From Hanleya hanleyi (Eukaryota; Mollusca; Polyplacophora; Lepidopleurida; Hanleyidae): a stretch of 64,000 nt of DNA. Made by a program: the position numbers and the translations under genes. Within the stretch, counting starts at the first letter, position 1; every line of letters starts with the position of its first letter. The stretch lies in assembly GCA_036873755.1 (NCBI GenBank), contig JAVTVY010025208.1, forward strand, positions 1 through 64,000. The letters are read 5' to 3'. The notes under the pieces are model-generated. The model made no database searches, was not told the origin of the DNA, and was given only the letters and a program-made list of their open reading frames with translations. Of the stretch, positions 11,195-21,786 are shown in pieces.

Positions 11195-11640
11195 AGTAGT
11201 ATAGAAAGCGTATTACAGCGCGCATTGACCTACTTTTTTGTTCCCCGCGGGTAAAATTTGAGGCGGAACTGGGGCGGGGTTTCCCAGTGGGGATTCCCCA
11301 GTGGGGGTTTCCCATGACGATCACGTGATCAAGGCATGTCTAGACTTGTTCTGGGTTGTACAGTTCTGCCATGCGGAGGATGGGTACTAGTATTTCGCTG
11401 ACGTCCTAGTAATAAACATAATCTATAGGTGTTGTACCATGTTAATAGGATCAGTCTAGCATCTGTACCACCCTAGGGTCGAGCGTTTATTGTCCCGTGT
11501 ATCTCCGCAAAAAATCAACAAACAAAATGGCGGCTCCAGGATGGTGTGGGGACGCCCTTTCCACATCACGGCGTCGATCCTAACCATAGCGCCATCTGCA
11601 CACACTGACGCAAGGGAGACAACTCGTGTGGACCAAGGGT
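11195..11640. repeat. Palindrome outer arm segment (left), promoter-like motifs
   Basis: Unique, non-tandem outer part of the left arm, mirrored at about 18357-18802. It contains GGGATTCCCC between GGGG runs (near 11290), GATCACGTGATC (near 11320) and AAAATGGCGGC (near 11525). These resemble kB, E-box and YY1 type sites; function is unproven. The inverted copy differs by scattered substitutions. Confidence 0.7.
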
Positions 11641-12850
11641 ATGGAAATAGACGTTTTGGCATCTAGGGGAGCCACTATTGGTCCAGTGGGGTCATATGAG
11701 GTATCAATGTGAAGCATTCGTGAAGGGGCATCTGATGGGCTGGGTGTGGGGTTGAAATATCGGCATTCTGCGCATGCGCGGTGGCCCAAGGGTATGAAAA
11801 TAGACGTTTTGGAGCTGGGGAAGCCCCTAATGGTCCGATGGGGTCGAGTGAGGTATCAAAGTGAAGCATTCGTGAAGGGGCACCTGACTGGACTAGGGGC
11901 TCGTGCGTTGTCACCATTCTGCGCATGCGCGGTGGCCCAAGGGTATGAAAATAGACGTTTTGGAGCTAGGGAAGCCAATAATGGTCCGATGGGGTCGAGT
12001 GAGGTATCAAAGTGAAGCATTCGTGAAGGGGCATATCACTGGACTAGTGGGTTGAAATAGCATCATTCTGCGCATGCGCGGTGGCCAAAGGGTATGGAAA
12101 TAGACGTTTTGGAGAAAGGGGAGCCCCTAGTGGACCAATGGGGTCGAGTGAGGTATCAAAGTGAAGCATTCGTGAAGGGGCATCTAATGGGCTGGGTGTG
12201 CGGTTGAAATATCGGCATTCTGCGCATGCGCGGTGGCCAAAGGGTATGGAAATAGCCGTTTTGGAGTTAGGGGAGCCACTAATGGTCGAATGGGGTCGAG
12301 TGAGGTATCAAAGTGAAGCATTCGTGAAGGGGCATCTGATGGACTGGGTGTGGGGTTGAAATATCGGCATTCTGCGCATGCGCGGTGGCCAAAGGGTATG
12401 AAAATAGACGTTTTGGAGCTAGGGGAGCCCCTAATGGTCCAATGGGGTCAGTGAGGTATCAAAGTGAAGCATTCGTGAAGGGGCATCTGATGGACTGGGT
12501 GTGGGGTTGAAATATCGGCATTCTGCGCATGCGCGGTGGCCCAAGGGTATGAAAATAGACGTTTTGGAGCTAGGGGAGCCCCTAATGGACCAATGGGGTC
12601 GAGTTAGGTATCAAAGTGAAGCATTCGTGAAGGGACATCTGATGGGCTGGGTGCGGGGTTGAAATATCGGCATTCTGCGCATGCGCGGTGGCCAAAGGGT
12701 ATGGAAATAGACGTGTTGGAGCTAGGGGAGCCCCTAGTGGACCAATGGGGTCGAGTGAGGTATCAAAGTGAAGCATTCGTGAAGGGGCATCTGATGGGTT
12801 GGGTGTGCGGTAGGGATATCATTCTGCGCATGCGCAGACGCAATGCGGAG
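11640..12850. repeat. Satellite A, left arm: ~151-bp monomers with GCGCATGCGC
   Basis: The word CTGCGCATGCGC starts at 11768, 11919, 12068, 12220, 12372, 12523, 12675 and 12824 (spacings 149-152 bp). Each monomer also carries GTATGAAAATAGACGTTTTG and GAGGTATCAAAGTGAAGC. GCGCATGCGC is the NRF-1 core palindrome. The array is mirrored in the right arm. Confidence 0.9.
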
Positions 12851-13185
12851 CTCTCGTCCAATCAGAAGCGAGTATTTCAAATCCGTCACAGATCTCTCAG
12901 CCAATCAGCAGCGAGTATTTTGACCCGGTGCATTATGAGACATATCCAAGATGGCGGCACGTATGTTCAAGATGGCGGCACATCCGGTGTCCAAAACTGG
13001 CCATTTCGTCGGGATGTGGTCACCTAGTGTCGAAAACTGGACCTTGTATGGGTCCTGCTAGACGTTTTGGATCTAGGGGAGCCCCTAATGGGCCGATGGA
13101 GTTGTATGAGGTATCAAAGTGAAGTATATTTCAAGCATGGGTGGGTGCATGTAAAATTTTTCCTGAAAAAATACGGAACACGGAC
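12850..13185. repeat. Linker with CCAAT and YY1-type motifs, left arm
   Basis: Two CCAATCAG words (near 12858 and 12900), each followed by a GCGAGTATTT block, then two AAGATGGCGGC words (near 12949 and 12968), then a return to satellite-like sequence with GAGGTATCAAAGTGAAG. Motif order resembles a compact CpG promoter. Mirrored at about 16812-17147. Confidence 0.7.
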
Positions 13186-13189
13186 TTTA

Positions 13190-13790
13190 TCCTAAATTAC
13201 GTGAAAATGCCTATATGGGGTATGGGGGGTATAGGACCATCGTCGGAAACCTACTTCTCGACATTTGCGGTATAGGTTGTGGGGTCTCGTTTTCTTAGTC
13301 TCGTCAAGACAAACATGATAGGAAGTGTCCCGGAGCGAATCGGTGAAATTTTTGAAAAAAGTACGATATAGCCCCATATAGTCTCATACTGGGGGTATAG
13401 GACCAATGTTTGTCCCCCTGGGAAATCTACTTCTAGACATTTGCGGTAGGGTTGTTTGGATTTGTTTTTCACGTCTCGTCATTTAGAACATGACAGGAAG
13501 TGTCCCGGAGCGAATCGGTGAAATTTTTGAAAAAGTTCGAGGAGCCCCATATAGACCCGTATAGTCCCATACTGGGGTATAGGATCAATGTTTGTCCCCC
13601 TGGGAAACGTACATCTATACATTTGCGGTAGGGTTGTTTGGATTTGTTTTTCACGTCTCGTCATTTAGAACATGATAGGAAGTGTCGCGGAGCGAATCGG
13701 TGAAATTTTTGGAAAAAGTCACCGAGGCCTGGGTAGGCTCATATAGACCCATATACTGGGATATAAGCCCAATGTATGTATAAATCCATA
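13190..13790. repeat. Satellite B, left arm: ~175-182-bp monomers
   Basis: CGGAGCGAATCGGTGAAATT starts at 13331, 13506 and (as GCGGAGCG) about 13688. Monomers also share TTTGTCCCCCTGGGAAA and CATTTGCGGTA. No NRF-1 or CRE palindrome occurs in these monomers. Mirrored at about 16207-16807. Confidence 0.85.
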
Positions 13791-13839
13791 CGGGGTGGAC
13801 ATTGTGAGGTCTAGGTGGGCCACTAATGGGCCAATGGTG

Positions 13840-14320
13840 TCGTATGAGGTCTTATTTTGAAGCTCTCATGCAGGAGCACTTGACTACACTAATGGTTCGT
13901 CCGTGTTCAATAGTCTGCGCATGCGCAGCCTGGCCGTAGTAGAGAAAGCATGCGTTTTTTGAGGTATGTGGGTGTGTGTTTGGGGTAGAGATGGGTTATT
14001 CACGGTTCGAATGGGTCGTGTGAGGTATCAATGTGAAGCTTGTGTGGGGTAGAGTCAGAATGGCGTGTTTTTAAATGCAAGTCGCGTCAATCTGCGCATG
14101 CGCAGCCTGGCCGTAGTAGAGAAAACAGGCATTTTTGGGGTATGTGGGTGTGTGTTTGGGGTAGAGATGGCCCGCTATGGGTCGTGGAAGGTGTCAAAGT
14201 GAAGCTTGTGTGGGTGAGAGTCCGAATGATGTGCTTTTAAGTGCAAGTCGCGGTAATCTGCGCATGCGCAGTTGGTTGTAGTAAGTAAAGTGGCCATTTT
14301 GGGGCAGTACATGAAGGTAT
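13840..14320. repeat. Satellite C, left arm: ~172-bp monomers with TGCGCATGCGCA
   Basis: CTGCGCATGCGCAG starts at about 13915, 14092 and 14258. It is followed by a GTAGTAAGTAAAG or GTAGTAGAGAAA block and by GTGTGAGGTATCAATGTGAAG. That last block is shared with satellite A, so A and C are homologous. One left-arm monomer has lost 10 bp between two GGGTC words relative to the right arm. Confidence 0.85.
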
Positions 14321-15677
14321 TTGGGGTCGAGATGGACCATCCTTGGTCCGAATGCGTCCTGGGAGGTGTCATTTTGTAGTTCTCGGGGTGTACATTCCGA
14401 TTTGAGGGATTATCCCGTCATCTGTGACGTCATCGATGACGTCATCAGTACGAGTAGTAGCGAAAGTGAGCCTTTTGGGGTAGTGAAGGATGTTATTTGG
14501 GGTCGAGATGGACCATCCTTGGTCCGAATGCGTCCTGGGAGGTGTCATTTTGTAGTTCTCGAGGTGTACATTCCGATTTGAGGGCTGTTCCCGTCATCTG
14601 TGACGTCATCGATGACGTCATCAGTACGAGTAGTAGCGAAAGTGAGCCTTTTGGGGTAGTGAAGGATGTTATTTGGTGTAGAGATGGGCCATCCTTGGTC
14701 CGAATGCGTCGTGGGATGCAGTGGACAGCCCTTAAATCGGGGTCTGCACCCCGAGAACTACAAAATGACACCCCACACGACGCATTCGGACTGACAATGG
14801 CGCATCTCTACCCAAAATACCTTCCTTCACTGCCCCAAAATGCTCACTTTTGCTACTACTCCTACTGATGACGTCACAGATGGCGTGGACAGCCCTCAAA
14901 TCGGGGTCTGCACCCCGAAAACTACAAGACGACACCCCACACGACGCATTCGGACCAAGGATGGTCCCTCTCTACCCCACATACCTTCCTTCAGTGCCCT
15001 AAAATGCCCACTTTCGCTACTACTCGTACTGATGACGTCACAGATACTATGAACAGCCCCCAAATCGGGGTCTACATCCCGAGAGCTACAAAAGGACACC
15101 TCCCAGGACGCATTCGGACCAAGGATGGCCCCTCTCTACCCCAAATACCTGCCTGCACTGCCGTAAAATGTTCACTTTCGCTACTACTCGTACTGATGAC
15201 GTCACCGATGAGGTCACAGATGCTGTGGACAGCCCTCCAATCGGGGTCTACACCCCGAGAGCTACAAGATGACACCTCCCACGACGCACCAAGGATGGTC
15301 CATCTCTACACCAAATAACACCCTTCACTACCCCAAAAGGCTCACTTTCGCTACTACTCGTACTGATGACGTCATCGATGACGTCACAGATGACGGGAAC
15401 AGCCCTCAAATCGGAATGTACACCCCGAGAACTACAAAATGACACCTCCCAGGACGCATTCGGACCAAGGATGGTCCATCTCGACCCCAAATAACATCCT
15501 TCACTACCCCAAAAGGCTCACTTTCGCTACTACTCGTACTGATGACGTCATCGATGACGTCACAGATGACGGGATAATCCCTCAAATCGGAATGTACACC
15601 CCGAGAACTACAAAATGACACCTCCCAGGACGCATTCGGACCAAGGATGGTCCATCTCGACCCCAAATACCTTCATG
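14320..15677. repeat. Satellite D and palindrome centre: ~164-176-bp monomers with TGACGTCA
   Basis: Monomer marks (CCTTGGTCCG or its complement) lie at 14341, 14517 and 14693 in one orientation, then at about 14787, 14951, 15115, 15285, 15461 and 15637 in the other. The switch is near 14716. Three monomers on each side pair, and three more (14717-15275) form a 559-bp unpaired spacer. Eleven exact TGACGTCA octamers occur, at 14425, 14437, 14601, 14613, 14868, 15033, 15197, 15367, 15379, 15543 and 15555. Confidence 0.9.
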
Positions 15678-16157
15678 TACTGCCCCAAAATGGCCACTTT
15701 ACTTACTACAACCAACTGCGCATGCGCAGATTAACGCGACTTGCACTTAAAAGCACATCATTCTGACTCTCACCCACACAAGCTTCACTTTGACACCTTC
15801 CACGACCCATTCGGACCCATAGCGGGCCATCTCTACCCCAAACACACACCCACATACCCCAAAAATGCCTGTTTTCTCTACTACGGCCAGGCTGCGCATG
15901 CGCAGATTGACGCGACTTGCATTTAAAAACACGCCATTCTGACTCTACCCCACACAAGCTTCACATTGATACCTCACACGACCCATTCGAACAGTGAATA
16001 ACCCATCTCTACCCCAAACACACACCCACACACCTCAAAAAACGCCTGCTTTCTCTACTACGGCCAGGCTGCGCATGCGCAGACTATTGAATACGGACGA
16101 ACCATTAGTGTAGTCAAGTGCTCCTGCATGAGAGCTTCAAAATAAGACCTCATACGA
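15677..16157. repeat. Satellite C, right arm (inverted copy)
   Basis: Mirror of 13840-14320. Retains the 10 bp (within CCCATTCGGACCCATAGC, near 15810) that the left arm has lost. Confidence 0.85.
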
Positions 16158-16206
16158 CACCATTGGCCCATTAGTGGCCCACCTAGACCTCACAATGTCC
16201 ACCCCG

Positions 16207-16807
16207 TATGGATTTATACATACATTGGGCTTATACCCCAGTATATGGGTCTATATGAGCCTACCCAGGCCTCGGTGACTTTTTCCAAAAATTTCACCGA
16301 TTCGCTCCGCGACACTTCCTATCATGTTCTAAATGACGAGACGTGAAAAACAAATCCAAACAACCCTACCGCAAATGTATAGATGTACGTTTTCCAGGGG
16401 GACAAACATTGATCCTATACCCCAGTATGGGACTATACGGGTCTATATGGGGCTCCTCGAACTTTTTCAAAAATTTCACCGATTCGCTCCGGGACACTTC
16501 CTATCATGTTCTAAATGACGAGACGTGAAAAACAAATCCAAACAACCCTACCGCAAATGTCTAGAAGTAGATTTCCCAGGGGGACAAACATTGGTCCTAT
16601 ACCCCCAGTATGGGACTATATGGGGCTATATCGTACTTTTTTCAAAAATTTCACCGATTCGCTCCGGGACACTTACTATCATGTTTGTCTTGACGAGACT
16701 AAGAAAACGAGACCCCACAACCTATACCGCAAATGTCGAGAAGTAGGTTTCCGAGGATGGTCCTATACCCCCCATACCCCATATAGGCATTTTCACGTAA
16801 TTTAGGA
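16207..16807. repeat. Satellite B, right arm (inverted copy)
   Basis: Mirror of 13190-13790 with scattered substitutions and no net length change. Confidence 0.85.
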
Positions 16808-17146
16808 TAAAGTCCGTGTTCCGTATTTTTTCAGGAAAAATTTTACATGCACCCACCCATGCTTGAAATATACTTCACTTTGATACCTCATACAACTCCA
16901 TCGGCCCATTAGGGGCTCCCCTAGCTCCAAAACGTCTAGCAGGACCCATACAAGGTCCAGTTTTCGACACTAGGTGACCACATCCCGACGAAATGGCCAG
17001 TTTTGGACACCGGATGTGCCGCCATCTTGAACATACGTGCCGCCATCTTGGATATGTCTCATAATGCACCGGGTCAAAATACTCGCTGCTGATTGGCTGA
17101 GAGATCTGTGACGGATTTGAAATACTCGCTTCTGATTGGACGAGAG

Positions 17147-18357
17147 CTCCGCATTGCGTCTGCGCATGCGCAGAATGATATCCCTACCGCACACCCAACC
17201 CATCAGATGCCCCTTCACGAATGCTTCACTTTGATACCTCACTCGACCCCATTGGTCCACTAGGGGCTCCCCTAGCTCCAACACGTCTATTTCCATACCC
17301 TTTCGCCACCGCGCATGCGCAGAATGCCGATATTTCAACCCCGCACCCAGCCCATCAGATATCCCTTCACGAATGCTTCACTTTGATACCTAACTCGACC
17401 CCATTGGTCCATTAGGGGCTCCCCCAGCTCCAAAACGTCTATTTTCATACCCTTGGGCCACCGCGCATGCGCAGAATGCCGATATTTCAACCCCACACCC
17501 AGCCCATCAGATGCCCCTTCACGAATGCTTCACATTGATACCTCATATGACCCCATTGGACCATTAGGGGCTCCCCTAGCTCCAAAACGTCTATTTTCAT
17601 ACCCTTTGGCCACCGCGCATGCGCAGAATGCCGATATTTCAACCCCACACCCAGTCCATCAGATGCCCCTTCACGAATGCTTCACTTTGATACCTCACTC
17701 GACCCCATTCGACCATTAGGGACTCCCCTAACTCCAAAACGGCTATTTCCATACCCTTTGGCCACCGCGCATGCACAGAATGCCGATATTTCAACCCCAC
17801 ACCCAGCCCATTAGATGCCCCTTCACGAATGCTTCACTTTGATACCTCACTCGACCCCATTGGTCCACTAGGGGCTCCCCTTTCTCCAAAACGTCTATTT
17901 CCATACCCTTTGGCCACCGCGCATGCGCAGAATGACGCTATTTCAACCCACTAGTCCAGTGATATGCCCCTTCACGAATGCTTCACTTTGATACCTCACT
18001 CGACCCCATCGGACCATTATTGGCTTCTCTAGCTCCAAAACGTCTATTTTCATACCCTTGGGCCACCGCGCATGCGCAGAATGGTGACAACGCACGAGCC
18101 CCTAGTCCAGTCAGGTGCCCCTTCACGAATGCTTCACTTTGATACCTCACTCGACCCCATCAGACCATTAGGGGCTTTCCTAGCTCCAAAACGTCTATTT
18201 TCATACCCTTGGGCCACCGCGCATGCGCAGAATGCCGATATTTCAACCCCACACCCAGCCCATCAGATGCCCCTTCACGAATGCTTCACATTGATACCTC
18301 ATATGACCCCACTGGACCAATAGTGGCTCCCCTAGATGCCAAAACGTCTATTTCCAT
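17147..18357. repeat. Satellite A, right arm (inverted copy)
   Basis: Mirror of 11640-12850. One GCGCATGCGC core is mutated to GCGCATGCAC (near 17768). Some monomer variants differ from their mirror partner, for example CATATGACCCC near 17546 against GGGGTCAGTGAGG in the left arm. Confidence 0.85.
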
Positions 18358-18802
18358 ACCCTTGGTCCACACGAGTTGTCTCCCTTGCGTCAGTGTGTGC
18401 AGATGGCGCTATGGTTAGGATCGACGCCGTGATGTGGAAAGGGCGTCCCCACACCATCCTGGAGCCGCCATTTTGTTTGTTGATTTTTTGCGGAGATACA
18501 CGGGACAATAAACACTCGACCCTAGGGTGGCACGATGCTAGACTGATGCTATTAACATGGTACAACACCTATAGATTATGTTTATTACTAGGACGTCAGC
18601 GAAATACTAGTACCCATCCTCCGCATGGCAGAACTGTACAACCCAGAACAAGTCTAGACATGCCTTGATCACGTGATCGTCATGGGAAACCCCCACTGGG
18701 GAATCCCCACTGGGAAACCCCGCCCCAGTTCCGCCTCAAATTTTACCCGGGGGGAACAAAAAAGTAGGTCAATGGGCGCTGTAATACGCTTTCTATACTA
18801 CT

Positions 18803-18808
18803 ATCCCC
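18803..18808. repeat. Right target-site duplication of the palindrome (ATCCCC)
   Basis: Second copy of the 6-bp duplication, directly after the right terminus CTATACTACT. Confidence 0.85.
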
Positions 18809-19654
18809 ACATACCCCGGACTGCATGGATCTTTCAACAGCATCTATGGCTTCATTGTCGGAATGTTCCATGATTTCCATCAAATTATTGCTTCGTTTTA
18901 TGCGACTAGGTAATCATTCAAATTAGCCACTCTAAGTCTAATATTTACAAAATGAAACATGGCTTCAAATGACATATTCGGTGAAATTTATTCTGTAAAT
19001 GAAAATAGCATGTGATTGCATACTTCGATCTCAAAGTCATATCCAAGTTGCATGAATGTAGATGCATTGACTGATGAATACATTAGATTAAATTGTCTGA
19101 TGCAATGCACAATCTCCTAGCATGCACACACATGGCAGGGTCATAATACCCAGAGCAGAGGTCTGTTTTTATGTGCACATGCTAGCAGTTTAGATTATGT
19201 GTCTTGCTAGCAGTTTAGATTATGTGTCTGTCAGTTTGATTTATTAACTAGGCCTAGCCTCTCAAATCCTGCAATTTGTGTATGACCTTTACATGGAAAT
19301 ATGCCACCACATGCCATTTTCATTTAGAAAATATATTTCACCGAAGATGTCATTTGAAGCTAGGTTTCATTTTTGAAATTTTGAAGTGGCTAATCGCATA
19401 ATGATTAGTCGCATAAAACGAAGCAATAAGTTGCTGTGAAAATCATGGAACAATGAAGCCATAGATGCTATTGTAAGATCCATACACTCTGGGGTACGTG
19501 TGGATGTCCCTTTTTGATAAATATATAAAAACTGAAGTTGACATAGCCCTACACCCCAACGAGGTATTGGCCTCAAGCATGTCAAGGTGTTTCCCCCAAC
19601 CTTTAAATAATAAAGACTTTAGGTATGCGGGCAGGGAAAGACATATGTTCAGTG

Positions 19655-19832
19655 GTAGGGCCCGGCAGGGCTTGTTTTTTCATGGGAATCCGATTCCTGT
19701 CAGCACTCCCGCAAAATAATTTACGAAAATAATAGCAATCTGCATAGAAATGATAGCATTGGATTCTCGTGGATTCCCATAGAGCTGGGTTGCGAGAATC
19801 TACATGTATTTGAATTCCCGTGAATTTTGACG
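19655..19832. repeat. Dispersed ~180-bp repeat, copy 2
   Basis: Direct copy of 590-772. Not accompanied by the tRNA-like sequence. Confidence 0.75.
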
Positions 19833-20570
19833 AAAAACAAGGCATGGAGGGTAAGCATAAGAGTACAAACAGCATTTTGGGAATATAGCACCACATCATT
19901 TTGTCTTGTAGAACCAGTGAAAAATACCCATCAAGTTAAGAGTGGATGTACAGATAAACAACAACAACAATAACAAGTAGAACTTGGTTATTTTATAATG
20001 CAACCCGGCCTTGTGTAGGGGGCAGAGCTGATGCAACTGTATGTAAAAAATTACCTGATGCAACTACGGGCTTGGGATTAGTTCTCATACGCTTTTCATG
20101 GTTTATTTTAATGTATATAAAAGTAATTTCTTGAGAGACACAAAAACTGGCCTGGCTAATGCCTTTCCCTGCACGTGTGGGAGCAGTTATTATAACTCGA
20201 CTTTTTAGGTACCTAACCCACGAGAGCAATTCTCGTACAGCAGACGAAAGTCACAATTTTATGCTGAATTGTTCTCTAATATCATTGTTCATGCACTTAA
20301 AAAGTTTATTTGAGTAGCTTTAGAAGAAATAATATAAGCTTATACTAATTGGACAATTCATCATCTGACCGGTTCACAATGAGAGACTGAACAGCGACTC
20401 GTTATTTGGACGGAAAACAAGATTATTTTACCTCCGGAAAATCTTTGGCAGTCATCGGAAGTATAACTCTTCGGCCGTCGATAGCTAATAGCGTCATGAT
20501 CCACCAATTATCCGATTTTAATTTTAATAATATATTTGGAACGCTATTTCATGACAAAAAATTCAACCGG
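19833..20570. other. No feature recognised
   Basis: Spacer between two repeats that are also neighbours at 590-2307 (the same pair in the same order, about 18.4-19.5 kb away). No gene recognised. Confidence 0.4.
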
Positions 20571-21786
20571 AAGATGACACTGACATGACTGATTTACTGG
20601 AAATGACGCGAGTTTGCTGCCATTTCACTGTGAACATCAGTTTGCAGATAGGGAGGGGCGGTCGAAGGAAACCAATGACTGCGCCCCGTGTCACATGACA
20701 TAAACACATCTGTCGAAATGGGATTGTCGTCTGACTTTCGTGGAATGAACATGATAGTCATCAATCATGCTACCTATATTGGTTGGCGATAAAATGGACC
20801 GTGTGATGAAAACCAGAAGTATATACCCCGGAAAGCAATTAAAAAAAAAATACTTCCAACTACACCAAGAAGTAGAAATTTTGACAGACAAATTAAACTT
20901 CCCCCACACATAAGCAATCCACATAGAAAGTCACCACATGCTCTGAACGCGCGCACGTGAGAGGTGCACGAGATCTGATCTGTACGAGAACCGATCCAGA
21001 ACCCGTAATTCACGAAAATTGTATAAAAATGACGCCTGTAATTTCTCATTTTTCCGGGGCTCTTAATGCAGGGTCAACACACTCATACTTCACTCCTTGG
21101 CAAACTGAAAAAAAAAATGAGAGAACACCCCCAGCCAGGCACCAACACATATTTGTTCATTCAATTACATCGGATGTGTTATGTTACCACCCATGACAAT
21201 TTAAACATAATAGTATGGGGATTTTTCAGATCTCCGTTTAATCATAATTTACTAGGTAATCACAGATCGGAACTGAGGATAATCCGATAGGCCTAAATGT
21301 TCACATTTCAGCTTTCTCGGTTCAGTTGCACTCGGTGACTCGCTCGATGATGGTGCGAACAAGGATTGCCAACACCCGAATCAGGGTGCCGGAAAGGAGA
21401 AGAGCATCAAGATCAACAATAACAACAAGTTAATAATGTATCCAATCAGTTACAAAGAAAATTAACAAAATAACACGTTCTAACAACAACCAAACTTACC
21501 GAAACGGCACGTTGAATTTTCCCACACACAGGCAGGCTCATGCTTTCCAGCAATGGCAGAAGTATCACGTGAAGCAGGAGCCAATCAAATTACTCACTGT
21601 CTCCGCGCGCCACCTTGCATGGCGCGAAAATAACACAACATTGTTTAGATGTTGTTAAAATCCGAAGAGTCTTTAAGATTATGACACTTTAAATGTGATA
21701 ACACTAGTATTCAACATTTTAAAGTGTTGTATTGAGTATAACACTTAGAAAATGTTACCATTACAACACTTGTGTTTTAAGAGTGC
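20571..21786. repeat. 1.1-kb dispersed repeat, copy 2
   Basis: Direct copy of 1186-2307 with high identity. It includes about 97 bp (near 21155-21254) absent from copy 1 and ends at the same TGTGTTTTAAGAGTG. Flanking sequence beyond the end differs (CACTTTCC here, TAGATATT there), confirming the boundary. Confidence 0.8.

Larger units (their letters stand above)
11195..18802. mobile_element. 7608-bp giant palindromic element, no protein-coding genes
   Basis: Two arms, 11195-14716 and 15276-18802, are inverted copies. Mirrored anchors at 11197/18800, 12837/17160, 13361/16636, 13911/16086 and 14081/15916 all sum to 29997. Inside a 10-bp deletion in the left arm (near 14180) the sum becomes 29987. 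Termini are AGTAGTATAGAAAGCG and its complement. The 6-bp TSD and 5'-AG ends are what Polinton/Maverick integrases leave; Dada-type transposases also leave 6-7 bp. That assignment is inference. Every ORF inside is a by-product of satellite monomers with no domain. Spot comparison suggests the arms are roughly 98-99% identical. Confidence 0.9.
11036..19602. mobile_element. ~950-bp foldback element, split by the 7.6-kb palindrome
   Basis: Its outer left end (AGGTTGGGGAAAATACCTTG) matches inverted the right end at about 19580-19602. Continuing inward, 11150-11194 pairs with 19497-19545 (shared CTTCAGTTTTTATATATTTA), and 18809-19055 pairs with 19275-19497 (shared CATCTATGGCTTCATTGT). So the left arm is cut in two by 11195-18802 while the right arm is continuous. 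Without the insertion and one target copy the element is about 953 bp, with arms near 350-400 bp. No transposase is encoded. Its own TSD is unclear. Confidence 0.85.

Noticed and set aside
11285..11300. NF-kB-type site GGGATTCCCC as evidence of immune regulation
   Set aside because: One short match per arm between G-runs of a repeat. Noted as a motif only; no regulatory claim is supported.
11640..18420. Dozens of 60-120-residue ORFs across the palindrome, some with repeating protein motifs
   Set aside because: They repeat with the satellite monomer, occur on both strands as mirror copies and show no domain or splice context. They are by-products of tandem repeats.
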